Positions 1-9,663 of a stretch of DNA of 20,259 nucleotides are shown piece by piece. Positions within the stretch are counted from its first letter, which is position 1, and each line of letters starts with the position of its first letter. The notes beneath the pieces were generated by a model. That model saw nothing but the letters and a program-made list of their open reading frames with translations, was not told where the DNA came from and made no database searches. Position numbers and translations under genes: made by a program. The DNA comes from Paulinella micropora (taxonomy: Eukaryota > Cercozoa > Imbricatea > Euglyphida): NCBI GenBank assembly GCA_009731375.1, contig BJOX01000012.1, forward strand, positions 1,775,654 through 1,795,912, in the 5' to 3' direction.

Positions 1-694
1 GCACAAGTTGAGCAAGTGCCCGGACAAAAGCCGAAAGGAGAAGGGCGAGGCAGCAAAAGGCTCAAAAGGGGGGAGTGATAGTGATGACTCCGAGGATGAG
101 GAGCTGGGCGTGGCCTTAGCTCAGATGGTAAAGTTCCTAACCGGCAAGTCGAAAGACAAAGCCCTCATGGCTAAACCCGGGGGTGCCAACCTTCCCGAGC
201 CGATCATGCCACCGGAGGACGAGAACAGTTTTGAGATCTTGCTTGAGGATGATGCCGACATAGATAAGATGAACGAGGGGCGATGCCATGGAGTAGCGGA
301 AGGAAAGCGCCGGTGCGTAGCCCGGTTGAAGGACCTTGAGTCTCCCTTCAACAGCCTTAGGATTAAGGCAGCCACCCTCATGGACAGCGACTATTGCGTT
401 GAGCATCAGTACCAGCGAGCCAAGCAAGAGAGAGAGAATGCCTTGCGCCGGTGGGCAGCCGACATAGCACGAAGGGATCATCTGGCTCTAATGTGCGACA
501 TGGGAGAACGGGGGTTGGAAGCCCAAATCAAAAGTGGGAGTCATCCCCTAATGGTTGAGGCCATAGTGAGACACGAAGCCGCAAAGCGGGGTATCCCGTG
601 GAACCGGTCCCTCTTGCCCATCATCCACTATGCAAAGCCCCGCGAACCCAGACAGTTCACCGAATGGGTCATTAGCCGACAACCGGTAACATGA
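1..694 (+). CDS. Uncharacterised protein, 5'-partial, with a C/C/C/H zinc-like motif
   Basis: The frame is open from the first bases of the window to a TGA at 692-694, so the true start lies upstream; the TTG at position 8 is not a credible start. The N-terminal third is low-complexity and charged (Lys/Gly, then an acidic Ser/Asp run). The middle carries a pattern common in small zinc-binding modules: RC, then a G-x-R-R-C step, then YCVEH about 30 residues later (around residues 92-132 counted from the TTG). The C-terminal half is helical and rich in Arg, Glu and Ala. I do not recognise the family. Base composition matches the host side, not the element. A retrotransposon gag-like or other repeat-borne protein is possible because repeats follow immediately downstream, but no gag or polymerase motif is visible. 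Confidence 0.5.
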   Translation, partial: HKLSKCPDKSRKEKGEAAKGSKGGSDSDDSEDEELGVALAQMVKFLTGKSKDKALMAKPGGANLPEPIMPPEDENSFEILLEDDADIDKMNEGRCHGVAEGKRRCVARLKDLESPFNSLRIKAATLMDSDYCVEHQYQRAKQERENALRRWAADIARRDHLALMCDMGERGLEAQIKSGSHPLMVEAIVRHEAAKRGIPWNRSLLPIIHYAKPREPRQFTEWVISRQPVT

Positions 695-1020
695 CACGTT
701 CGCACTTTTCAAGTACACAAAACACTATCTGAGCTGATTTCTACTTTGCTACGAAGCAGGGCCGCTAGAAATTTTTTCAAATTTTTTTTAGCTTCATACA
801 TATGAGTTCTGAAGGCCTGCAAGAGCGTTTAGGTGTCTCTCAGGTTTGGTAACTTGACGGCGTGTGTTTTTTGGTGTTTTGGCATTTCGCGGCTCCACCT
901 GCCGCGATTTTTTTTTTGAATTCACGCTACCTATCATAGCTACTGCATCCGGACTCCTTCCTAATGCTTTACTCGTGATATATGCAGTGTGTCCAGATAC
1001 AAACCTTTACCTTCTTCAAT
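695..1020. other. Non-coding stretch
   Basis: No convincing gene on either strand. The stretch has T-rich runs near 770-790 and 909-916 and leads into the repeated block beginning near 1,021. The short open frame at 864-1,052 has no coding character. Confidence 0.4.
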
Positions 1021-1525
1021 ACAGCTGTCGCTGTGTTCCTTGCTTGGGTTAATTCAGCCTGCTGAGCATGACAAGCACAGATAATTACTTGAAAACACTT
1101 CAAATACATGCATAAATGATGTTTCGTTTGAGGCTGGATGGCGGCAGGCTCACCAGGTTCTCTCCCGGCAGACTTAGTTCACGGCGTTCACGGCGTTCGC
1201 GGCGGGCTGGGCATCTACGACTCAGAAACTTTTTGCACAACCCGCAGGCCTGCTCTTCTAAACAATAAACTTGGATCCGGTTTGGTTTCGCGATTTAGGC
1301 CTACATCCATGGCTACTACTTAATCGACCGCAGCTTGGCACACGTTCAGCCATCCCTTCCCCATTCACGGCGGTTGCGGCAGCTGTCGATGTGTTCCTTG
1401 CTTGGGTTAAGTGACCGGGACATCTTTCCTCCTCGCCCTCTGCCGGCAGTTTCTTCAAGTAATTATCTGTGCTTGTTATGCTCAGCAGGGTGAATTAACG
1501 CAAGCAAGGAACACATCGACAGCTG
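1021..1525. repeat. Inverted repeat, arms 1021-1093 and 1454-1525
   Basis: The stretch 1021-1093 (starting acagctgtcg, including tgttccttgcttgggttaat) recurs in reverse complement at 1454-1525 with a few mismatches. A partial third copy in the forward direction lies at about 1378-1411. The arms enclose one copy of the longer direct repeat. This nested order suggests subtelomeric or transposon-derived repeats, not a gene. Confidence 0.75.
1097..1306 (+). repeat. Direct repeat, copy 1 of 2
   Basis: This 210-nt block (acttcaaatacatgcat to tttaggcctacat) is repeated at 1837-2037 with point differences and a short deletion in the cggcgttcgcgg region. The two copies flank both telomere-type tracts. 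Confidence 0.85.
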
Positions 1526-1540
1526 CCGCTCTCAAGGCAA

Positions 1541-1572
1541 GGGTTAGGGTTAGGGTTAGGGTTAGGGTTAGG
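1541..1572 (+). repeat. Interstitial telomere-type tract (GGGTTA)5
   Basis: Five perfect head-to-tail GGGTTA hexamers begin at 1541 and end in a partial unit. The G-rich strand is the plus strand. TTAGGG repeats are the canonical telomere repeat of many eukaryotes, so an internal copy supports a eukaryotic, perhaps subtelomeric, setting. Confidence 0.9.
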
Positions 1573-1713
1573 TTCAGCACCCCGCCAGGCTGCTGGGCTA
1601 TGCCGGGGCGGCTCGGCTCGCTGTCTCTCGCCGTTTGGACTCAAAGAAGTGTGTTTGGGCCGCCCCAGCCGGGTCCTGCCAGCGTGCCGGAGAAAATCGT
1701 TCAGCGGGTTGCA

Positions 1714-1754
1714 GGGTTAGGGTTATTAGGGTTAGGGTTAGGGTTAGGGTTAGG
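1714..1754 (+). repeat. Second interstitial telomere-type tract, six GGGTTA units
   Basis: Six GGGTTA units (starts at 1714, 1720, 1729, 1735, 1741, 1747) run in the same orientation as the first tract, with one extra TTA after the second unit. About 140 bp of GC-richer DNA separates the two tracts. Confidence 0.9.
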
Positions 1755-1836
1755 CAGTGTGAACCAACGCTCGGCTTGCTGGGCTCGGCTTTCGAGGACG
1801 GGTCGGGCGACCAGCTGCCTTCTTCAGCTCCCCGAA

Positions 1837-2037
1837 ACTTCAAATACATGCATAAATGATGTTTCGTTTGAGGCTGGATGGCGGCAGGCTCACCAGGTTC
1901 TCTCCCGGCATACTTAGTTCACGGCGTTCACGGCGGGCTGGGTATCTACGACTCAGAAACTTTCTGCATAACCCGCAGGCCTGCTCTTCTAAAGAACAAA
2001 CTTGGATCCGGTTTGGTTTAGCGATTTAGACCTACAT
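1837..2037 (+). repeat. Direct repeat, copy 2 of 2
   Basis: Second copy of the block at 1097-1306. It shares the cggcaggctcaccaggttct and cttggatccggtttggttt segments and lacks one cggcgttcg step. The two copies with telomere tracts between them make a roughly 940-bp repeated unit. Confidence 0.85.
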
Positions 2038-2475
2038 TATGCAATTTTGTCACAAAAACTTTAACGCCGCGCATCCAAGACATACATTTTTGTTGCATCT
2101 TGGCACGTGTTACCTACTTTTGGTGTGCTTCATAATTCTTTAAAAGTAATATTAAAAACTTCTTAAATCCAATGATATTAAGACTGCATCCGTCAAGCCG
2201 GAGTGAGCCTGAAGGAGAGGCTAGATAGATTATTTCACTAGCGCTGAATTTCCAATTGCAAGAAGGAAGCTAAGACTTGTTGCGTAATCTTTATTAAACA
2301 CAAGTTTCCCAAATTGATTTCGAACCACAAGAAATATATACATATGTTTTTTATTTCAGTACTCATCGCTGGTAAACTTTAAGCGAAAGAACATTATAGT
2401 GAGACTCATGGTGGCGGCAGTTACTTATAGGATGGTTATTTTATAAAAGCAACGGATCCCAAACTTGAATATCAT
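2038..2475. other. AT-rich non-coding stretch
   Basis: No supported gene on either strand. The region is AT-rich with no clear tandem repeat, and lies immediately downstream of the stop codon of the minus-strand SAP-domain gene, so it probably holds that gene's 3' end. Confidence 0.4.
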
Positions 2476-3848
2476 TCATTCATCGCCCTCGCTCTTATCG
2501 TCGCTCTCACTGCCTTGATAAACCCAATCTGCACCTTCACCCTCGGATGGTTGCTCTTCTTGGTCCAGTTCAACGTAAGTCTTCTCCGAGCGGGTGCTAC
2601 GGGAAACTCTCCGCAAAGACGACGATGCAAACGCATGCGCAGCTGTCGGTTGCTGCGCGCTTGCCATGGTCAACTCCATTCTGAAAAGGTATGTATATAA
2701 ATGTATGTATGTGTGAATGTATGTATTGATGTATATATGTATGTATAAACATATTAATGTATTAATGATTTAATGTTTGTATTAATTTATCAATGTATTT
2801 ATTGACAGATACGTAGTAAATGATGACCCTGATGCAAGGTTTTCTGCAGACTGCAGAAAGGCATTTGCTACCCCTGAGCCTGCTTGCGTTTTTTTTTGCC
2901 ACCGTTACTAAGATGCATGCGTTTTTGACTGAGTCTGGCAGCTACAGGCTCACCCGGCGAGGACCCTGCCGCGACTGCGGCAGCTGCAGACACGTTTGGT
3001 GAATTAGCGGACCCTGGCGCGATCGCTGCAGGTGCCGCCAGCGCCGCAATAGCACGTTTCCGAGCGACAACTGCAGACACACCTGGCGAGGACCCTACCA
3101 CGACCATGTCAGCTGCAAGCACACTTGACGAGGATGATGCAGCAATCGCCGTGCGCGTTGCAGGTGCCGGCGCAGAAGAAGCAATTTCCCCAGGAACAGC
3201 TTGAGGCACATCTAAAATAGGGTTTGCCGCGACCATAGCAGCTGCAGGTACACTTGACGAGGGACCTGCCGCGAACGCCGCCGCGAGCGCTGCAGGCGCT
3301 GGCGCAGCAGAAGCTCCATTCACTCCATCCGCGGATTTGGAGGCAGAGGCAGGTAATGGACGTTGACCATCCTTCCAAGCATTGATGAGACTTTGTGCGA
3401 GCGCAGACTTAGACCCACTTTTAGACAGTCCGAGTTGATTGCACAATGCTTTCAGTTCTGCTGCAGAGCAGGCGGCAGTCATTGCTTCGACGGTTGGTAG
3501 TTGCGGGCCATCGAGTAGCTGCTGCGGAGTCACCTGGGACTTGCGGGGCTTCCGCCCCCCTTTTTTGTTACTGCGTATCTCCCNNNNNNNNNNGTTGTTA
3601 CTGCGTATCTCCCTGATCTTGACAGTAGACGAACTTCGCGCAAGCTCAAACTGTTGTTGCAGTCGAATAAAATCTGCATCCCTTCTGGAAACGTTCTCTC
3701 CGACCCCTCCTTGCCAGGCCTCGCAACCACCCGCATGGTCGGATGGAGGATCTGACAGAAGCACCGGGCGGAGCAAGAGCTGCGAGCACTTGCGGCNNNN
3801 NNNNNNAAGCACTTGCGGCAGCTCTCGCGATATTCTCGAAAATCCCAA
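2476..3848 (-). CDS. SAP-domain, Ala/Ser-rich probable nuclear protein (two exons, gapped)
   Basis: Two exons on the minus strand fit together. Exon 3848-2872 encodes a SAP-type helix-turn-helix (core ELKALCNQLGLSKSGSKSAL), then a long Ala/Pro/Ser-rich segment, then a basic GGKKKRKQ stretch that could be a nuclear signal. Its last codon is interrupted at a GT donor (2871). A pyrimidine-rich acceptor ending CAG at 2681 joins in matching phase to exon 2680-2476, which is Ser-rich and acidic and ends GDE-stop. The intron (2681-2871) is full of ATGTATGT repeats. SAP domains in general bind DNA, often AT-rich scaffold DNA. The 5' half is broken by two N gaps flanked by duplicated sequence, so the start and frame there are unreliable. 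No closer identity is supported. Confidence 0.6.
2681..2871 (-). other. Intron of the SAP-domain gene
   Basis: Read on the minus strand it starts GTAGCAAATG and ends ATACATACCTTTTCAG. Exon phases on both sides agree (two bases, then one). Its middle is TATG/TACA microsatellite. Confidence 0.6.
3584..3593. other. Assembly gap (10 N) flanked by duplicated ends
   Basis: The sequence tgttactgcgtatctccc lies directly before the gap and again directly after it. This suggests two overlapping contig ends that were not merged, not unknown sequence. Confidence 0.9.
3797..3806. other. Assembly gap (10 N) flanked by duplicated ends
   Basis: The sequence agcacttgcggc occurs on both sides of the gap, as at the gap at 3584. 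Merging the copies would remove 22 nt, which is not a multiple of three and would change the frame of the SAP gene's first exon. Confidence 0.85.
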
Positions 3849-4008
3849 AGTGTAGCTGTCAACATATGGTACAGAGGCAAAAAGTCAAATTTGATTTCAC
3901 TACTATACAGAGCCACAGATCATGACTCTCCTTGGTATACTACAGCTGCAGATCGCTAGATTACCTTTTCATGGAATCTCTCGAAGCTCTGCCTCTGACC
4001 TCCCCCCT

Positions 4009-4009
<1 letters not shown>

Positions 4010-4065
<56 letters not shown>
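4010..4065. repeat. Poly-C tract of 56 bases ending at a gap
   Basis: An uninterrupted run of 56 C follows a C-rich leader (tccccccttc), then one T and a 10-N gap (4067-4076). The complementary strand is a long G run. The gap probably reflects failure to sequence or assemble through it, so the length is not reliable. Confidence 0.9.
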
Positions 4066-4066
4066 T

Positions 4067-4076
4067 NNNNNNNNNN
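4067..4076. other. Assembly gap (10 N) after poly-C
   Basis: Ten N directly after the poly-C tract. Unlike the other two gaps, no duplicated flank is visible. Confidence 0.95.
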
Positions 4077-4241
4077 TGCGACGCCAGTGGGTGCTCACGG
4101 GCAATTGCTACTCCTGGTTCGAAAACCTTGTTCCCCTTGGAATCCAGGTACCAGTACCTACAAATGCATGTAGCTATAGAAGCCCCAGGGATAACACGTT
4201 CTATTTACTACTGATGATCAAATAAATACACTAAGGCTAAG

Positions 4242-5461
4242 CTAACTAATGAACCTGATTGAAAAGACTTTCTTGACACCCTGGCCGATTCTGTTGTCAG
4301 CCGGCTTTGAAGTTGGGATGTGTGGCGTGTCCAGGACGGGTTCCTTAGTTGCGTCGTCAAAGTCTCTCACCGTGAATTGTTCGGGGACTGTAGCCACGTG
4401 GGTTTTCGGCCGCTGTCGAAAGAGGTCGGCATATTCAGAAGTTTTGTAGAAAGAAAGTCGCCTGGTGACTTGCTGCCGCCACGCCTGCTTCTTGACGAAG
4501 TTGATATGCCAATCTGCGCATAACAGCATTCAATGGACAATACATGACACCAATTTCAGTGAATCCATCCATCTCTCTCACCCCATCCATCAATCCATCC
4601 ATGCATAAAACGAAGGCGTTCAAGAGATGCATGAAAAGGGCACCTGCCGGACCATCGCCGTGGCAAGGGGGATAAGTTGCCGTTTCGAACTCAAACTTTG
4701 TTTCTCCAAATGTGTCTTGCAGCCACTTCCTGATGCCTGACCGTAGGATTTGACGTTGGCTCCGTTGTCACCCGTTTGCAGGACAAAACGCCTAAAGAAA
4801 AATGCGATGTTACGTTGTACTTGCTCTGTCAATCTATATCTGCCTTGCGATGCGGCGGCTGGGGAACCATCGGGTATGTATCTGAAACTTGGTGAACATC
4901 TGCTCCCAGCACCATGCAGTTGTTGCGGCCGTCATGGACCCTAGAAGTGTAATACGTGATATCATGTAATATTGTAATAATATGTGAATGTAGAACAAAT
5001 GTATGATCATATTAGTATTGCTATGTGTGTTATATTGTTTGTATATATGCGTAGCCTTTCCAAAGAAAAGAAAAGCTTCTCGTGTTGGTATATCATCCTC
5101 TTCCTCTGCATAAAAAATTGAAACTATGCAGAAGACGTAGAATTTTTCTCCACTGTATGAATAAAGACCACCGTAGTCGTGTACCTACATGTATGATTGT
5201 ATGCATGTGTGCATGTATGTAATTGTATGTGACATTGTATGTATGTAGTCAACACAGTGACTGTACCATGAGGCATTCATCGTGGTGCATTTCTCGCTGG
5301 AAGTCGGCGATGTAGGGCTTCATGATGGCTTGCAGCCCCTTGTGTCACTCGTAGTCTTGCAAAGCCCTCCGGTTTGCATCGATTTTTTTATCCAGCGCCG
5401 CCAGCCCTGCTGTATTTCCTTCCTTTGCAAGCTGGATTTTTTCCTGCTTCCATGCCTCAAC

Positions 5462-5522
<61 letters not shown>

Positions 5523-7189
5523 CGCGGCAAATTTTGCCGCAACCGCCGCGAGCGCCGCGAGCGCCGCGAATGTGCCAATATATATATTATATTGCCGCGA
5601 ATGTGCTGGTTTTTTTTCTACTTCCATGCCTCAACCTTACATATATATATATATATATATAATATTGCATGCCTGTATAATGTATGTTTATGCATTATTA
5701 TAAATGACCTGAGCAACAATCTCGGCACCAATGATACATGGTTCGCAGTACTTGGGGTGTCGCTGGATTCGCCAAATCAGGAGGCTTTTCGCCTTCATGA
5801 TTCCCAGGATATGCCAAAAACCTATATAGCCTCGGCGGGTGAACTTTGGGAGCGTGGACTCTGCGGCTTTGTACTCCGCAGATCTCTCTTCCGTCATAGT
5901 TATGGGTGCCTCCAGTTTTTCGATCAATGCCTTATACACATTCAACCCGCATACATACATACATACACATATAAATAAATAAATGCATACAGAAATGCAT
6001 ACATTGTGCATATACATACATAAATATTGCATACATGCATACATACATACATGCATACATACATACATGCTACATACACACATGCTACATACATAATATT
6101 ATATGCATGCATGAATACATACATACATACATACATACATATACATATACATACATGCATGTATACCTTGTGACTTGGGTACTCTTTGTGCCAGGTCACA
6201 TAGAGTACCAAGTTTTTCTGCATGGTGGTCAGCCTCTTGCCTTGTTTGAGTTTGCAAGAGTATTCTAACACTTGCTCCTGATGCTTCGAGGATATCCTGA
6301 ATAACCCAAACGCGTTACAAAAAAAAAAAAAAATTTAAAAAAAAATCAATTTCACACATCAGATATTACACATATGTAATATTAATGCGGTCTATGCACT
6401 CATCCATGCCATAATTAATAACTGGAAGCTTGTTGAGGCACAATTCAGCGTGGGCGATGCACGCGGCAATTTGCGGAATCATACGCCGTGAATCTATGCA
6501 TGCATGCACAAACCGGTACCTGTGCAAGACACCGAGGATAATGCTGTGCTCCCAATACCGATACCGTAGGTAATATACAATCTTCCCTTCTGGAATGTAG
6601 CGATAGCTGGACTCAGCTCCAGATTTGCATTCCAGTAAATTCCCCAAAGTATCTGTGTAGGCAGCCACCTCTTCCATGATGATGTTGGAGCATTTGGGTG
6701 CCGCCAGCTGCCGTGGCAGTTGGAACATATCCAGCGAAGCTGCTAGTTCCTGAAACAGAAAACCAACAAGAAGTAATCATTATGGCACGCTGCATATAAG
6801 TGCCACCACTGACATCACGAAGTGCACAGAGCAAGCTCAAACAGTACCAAAGTGGATTGACGCACGATGTTTTTTTTGTAGACTTGTGGTAGCCCCAGGA
6901 CGGTTTCACACCAACCTGTGTGCAGGCCCCAACATAGGTATGCAATTATGACTTTTCCCATCGCGTTCTTCTCTTTGTATGCGTTGCTGCCTTGCTTGAC
7001 GAAGAGCAAAGACAAAAGCAGTCTGACGTTGGAAACCAGTCGCTGCTCATTCTTCCTCGAATCACCAGACTTCAATTTGCTCCTGGCTTTCAGCTCCTGG
7101 AAAGCTTCCAAGACTCTGGCAGCGTCGCCAGCTCTTTGTGCGCTGCTATTGCCAGAGGCAGGGCTCTGTTGTTCCAATGTGTTAACCAT
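4242..7189 (-). CDS. Multi-exon protein of unknown function, with probable assembly frameshifts
   Basis: A chain of minus-strand exons fits by phase. Likely start: ATG at 7189. Exons 7189-6848, 6749-6370 (acceptor TTTTCTGTTTCAG), 6296-6167 (acceptor TTATTCAG, donor AAG|GTATAC), 5930-5709 and 5461 onward join in phases 0, 2, 0 and 0. Later coding blocks lie at about 5345-5267, 4940-4644 and 4513-4242, the last junction agreeing in phase 1. Introns are short, with TATG microsatellite or TA repeats. Reading through needs one extra base near 5345, 4850 and 4730. Motifs seen include GRNNCMVLGADVHQ and WLQDTFGETKFEFE; I do not recognise a family. The GADVH string recalls PIWI-domain wording, but no second catalytic motif is seen, so I make no such call. 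Exons at 6749-5709 are the best supported. Confidence 0.45.
5465..5519. repeat. (TA)n microsatellite
   Basis: About 27 perfect TA units. A second TA tract lies at 5642-5660. Each is flanked on the left by near-identical ttccatgcctcaacctt, so the acceptor region of the minus-strand gene appears to be locally duplicated. Confidence 0.95.
5949..6160. repeat. CATA/TATG microsatellite, intronic
   Basis: Imperfect catacatacata repeats lie almost wholly inside the inferred intron 5931-6166 of the minus-strand gene. Confidence 0.9.
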
Positions 7190-7647
7190 TTTTCCTTTAC
7201 TCTTGGACTCGCGTCCAAGGTTTGTTGTGGCAGGTTTTTTTTGTCGAAGTATTCGATGACGCAGACATGTTGGGTCGCGATGATTCTGTTTGTACGCTCG
7301 CGGCAAAAGAATTGCAGTAGAAATGAGTTTGAAAGAGCTGTTAAGAAGTAGTAGCTTGCAAAAAGTTCAGATCAACTTGGGTGACGGAACTTGCCTCGTG
7401 ACGTTTTCGAAAATCAGCAATATTTTTGCCCAGACCAATCGTCACCATCGCAAAACCTGTGAGAATTTCCCAACTTTGTCTGATTTTTTGCAAGAAATCC
7501 AGCTTTTCTCAAGTTATCGCGACCCAATACCGCAGAAAAAAAACGATTACTTCAATTTTGATTCCAATACAACCCCAAGTTCAATTTCGGTGGGTTGGCT
7601 GGTTCTCTTTTCCCCAGCCAAAATCCCTGAAAATCAAACAACAAGAA
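7190..7647. promoter_or_regulatory. Probable divergent promoter region
   Basis: Lies between the likely starts of the minus-strand gene (7189) and the plus-strand gene (7648). An open plus-strand frame from an ATG at 7324 crosses part of it and might be an upstream exon. No core promoter element is distinct enough to place. Confidence 0.3.
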
Positions 7648-7999
7648 ATGAGCGATTCCTGCGAAGACAACATGTTGCCCATGTGTATCTATGGGTTCGA
7701 GCTCGGCGAGGACCCCAGAGATGAGACCGTCTTTGTTCTTCACTGGAGCCCTTTGTCTCTTTACCCGTGGGGCAAGGATTCCTCCATGTCTCGGTCCATT
7801 TTCTCGTATTGCTCCCTCTTCTCCTCCCTTCCTTCTCACTCATGGTTTCTTGGTTTTGTTGATGGCAGGGAGACAATGGCGCAAATGCGAAGTGACGCTG
7901 ACAAAAAACAAGTCCTGGAAGGTAAGCTTTCTCTGGCATACATACAGTCATATTCATATATACATGCACATACACATGCACATGCACATAGATATACAA

Positions 8000-8042
<43 letters not shown>

Positions 8043-8109
8043 TACATAAGTATATACATACACACACATAGACATAGACATAGACATAGACATAGACATA
8101 GACATGCAC

Positions 8110-8140
<31 letters not shown>

Positions 8141-8141
8141 T

Positions 8142-8182
<41 letters not shown>

Positions 8183-8803
8183 TACATACCAAAACTGAAT
8201 TATAGGGTTGCCTATAGAGCCACCACATCCGTCTACCATCATCTGCGGATACTGCTACCTGATCTGCTCTGACTGCCCCTGGAGTCTACGGGACCCCGCC
8301 GCGCTCGGAACAGTGGATTTACGTGGGCTTGGAATGGCGTGGTACGTCGAAGATCAAGCGCAATGTTCCAGTTATGAGGAGGTACAAAATAAATACATAC
8401 GTACATTGCATACTTATTACATACATACATACATACAGACATACATACAGACATACATAGAATGATAGTAAGGTACATACATACATACATACAATATACA
8501 TACATACATACATATACACAATGTTACATACATACAATTACATGCATACATACGATGACATACACATACATACGTGCAAACAATAACATAGGCCTTTACC
8601 GTTCCCGGCACCATGGACGGGACCAGCATGGGGAGCCGAAGAACCAGCGCCAACCGCTTCGACTGCAGGTCATTGCTTACATACATATATACATGCATAC
8701 ATACATACACGATGCTTATATATGTAACATTGCATTGTTTTGTTGCTCAGGCGAGCGACTCCCATTGGTCCCTTTGACCAGTGTGCAATCTTTGCCGGTC
8801 TAA
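7648..8803 (+). CDS. Split gene of unknown function with microsatellite introns
   Basis: Inferred exons on the plus strand: 7648-7766 (MSDSCEDNMLPMC start), 7869-7921, 8206-8381, 8592-8668 and 8751-8803, ending at TAA 8801-8803. Phases agree for the first two junctions (CCC|GTGGGG to GGCAG|G; GAAG|GTAAGC to TTATAG|GG) and for the last (GCAG|GTCATT to GCTCAG|GC). Exon 3 must be re-read in another frame to enter exon 4, so a base error or wrong boundary lies near 8206-8381. The intron at 7922-8205 is mostly CACATA repeats and that at 8382-8591 is CATA repeats. The protein is small, with a Pro-rich segment near the end. No family is recognised. Confidence 0.4.
7960..8190. repeat. (CACATA)n microsatellite, intronic
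   Basis: Long runs of cacata, with a cataga variant at 8068-8104. The tract fills the inferred second intron of the plus-strand gene. Confidence 0.95.
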
Positions 8804-8826
8804 AAACACACACACATACATACATA
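8582..8826 (+). repeat. Tandem segmental duplication, copy 1
   Basis: About 245 nt, covering an exon, its following intron, the last exon with the stop codon, and the start of a CA-rich 3' flank, recur at about 9400-9640 with few differences outside the microsatellites. Confidence 0.9.
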
Positions 8827-9051
8827 CATATATATATATACATACATATATATACATACAATGTTACATACATACATACATAGCTACATGCATGCATATA
8901 ATTTACGTGTATGCCGCAAGCGCCGCGAAGATGCCGCGAAGATGCAGTGAGCCATTCATTGCACATGCATACATGCACATGCTCATTGTAGGTGGCGGCG
9001 GGTAAGAAGGCCCAGCGACAGCATCGAAAGGCACCCAAGGTCGCTCGTCGC

Positions 9052-9125
<74 letters not shown>

Positions 9126-9170
9126 TTCTCAAGTCGTAACTTGCTGTGTCGTGCTGTCTGTGTCTGTGTT
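8827..9170. other. Mostly microsatellite and low-complexity DNA
   Basis: CATA/TATA repeats at 8827-8890, a GC-rich insert near 8910-9050 (gccgcgaagatgc occurs twice in tandem) and a long CT tract. No supported gene. Confidence 0.4.
9055..9123. repeat. (TC)n microsatellite
   Basis: About 34 uninterrupted TC units. The complementary strand is (GA)n. Confidence 0.95.
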
Positions 9171-9175
9171 GTAGC

Positions 9176-9492
9176 CGGCAGCGGTGCTGCTCGAAGCGGC
9201 TTCTGCGGGTGCGGGAAAGGAAGCGACCACTGTCCACGCTCCATTTGTGATGAGGTACAAACATACATACATACATGCATACTTATTACATACATAGGTA
9301 CATACATACATACAATGTTACATACATACATGCATACAAGGATAGTAAATTCAAAGGTACATACATACATACATACATACATACATACGTACGTACAAAC
9401 AATGACATAGGCCTCCACCGTTCCCGGCACCATGGATGGGACCAGCATGGGAAGAAGAACCAGCGCCAACCGCTTCGACTGCAGCTCATTGC

Positions 9493-9523
<31 letters not shown>

Positions 9524-9619
9524 CACGATGCTTATATATGTAACATTGCATTGTTTTGTTGCTCAGGCGAGCGACTCCCATTGGTCCCTTTGACCAGTGT
9601 GCAATCTTTGCCGGTCTAA
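9176..9619 (+). pseudogene. Decayed tandem copy of the last exons of the plus-strand gene
   Basis: An exon-like block at about 9176-9256 ends in an ATGAG|GTACAAA-type donor like the one at 8381. The blocks at about 9412-9486 and 9568-9619 duplicate the last two exons at 8592-8668 and 8751-8803, including the stop at 9617-9619. Against the first copy, the donor after the first duplicated exon reads GCAGCTCATT instead of GCAGGTCATT, so the GT is lost. The exon is also two bases shorter (gggaagaagaacc against gggagccgaagaacc). Both changes would break splicing or frame, so this copy is probably non-functional. The element junction lies about 45 bp after its stop. Confidence 0.5.
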
Positions 9620-9623
9620 AAAC

Positions 9624-9663
9624 ACACACATATACATACATACATATATATATACATATATAT
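9624..9663. other. Junction of host microsatellite and element
   Basis: The CA/TA repeat after the second gene copy mirrors the 3' flank of the first copy (8804 onward). It then departs from it where the palindrome arm begins (atttatgtagaatag at 9664). The first copy therefore acts as an uninterrupted reference for the insertion or join point. Confidence 0.5.

Noticed and set aside
1138-1917. Short open frames across the telomere-type tracts (VRVRVR, LGLGLG)
   Set aside because: They are translations of TTAGGG repeats and overlap repeated non-coding blocks.
3922-4225. Poly-proline proteins across the poly-C tract
   Set aside because: They are produced by the C56 homopolymer next to a gap, and two overlapping frames give the same artefact.
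4755-4940. GRNNCMVLGADVHQ resembles the PIWI-domain GADVTH catalytic segment, suggesting an Argonaute
   Set aside because: Only one short string matches. No second or third catalytic motif, MID or PAZ feature is visible in the joined exons, so the resemblance may be chance.
5345-8537. Long open frames of YIYIYI, VYVYVY, HTYIHT or CMYVCM type
   Set aside because: They are translations of TA, CACATA and CATA microsatellites with no coding character. The inferred introns explain them.
8992-9174. Ser-Leu repeat protein (and Arg-Glu repeat on the other strand)
   Set aside because: This is a translation of the (TC)n microsatellite only.
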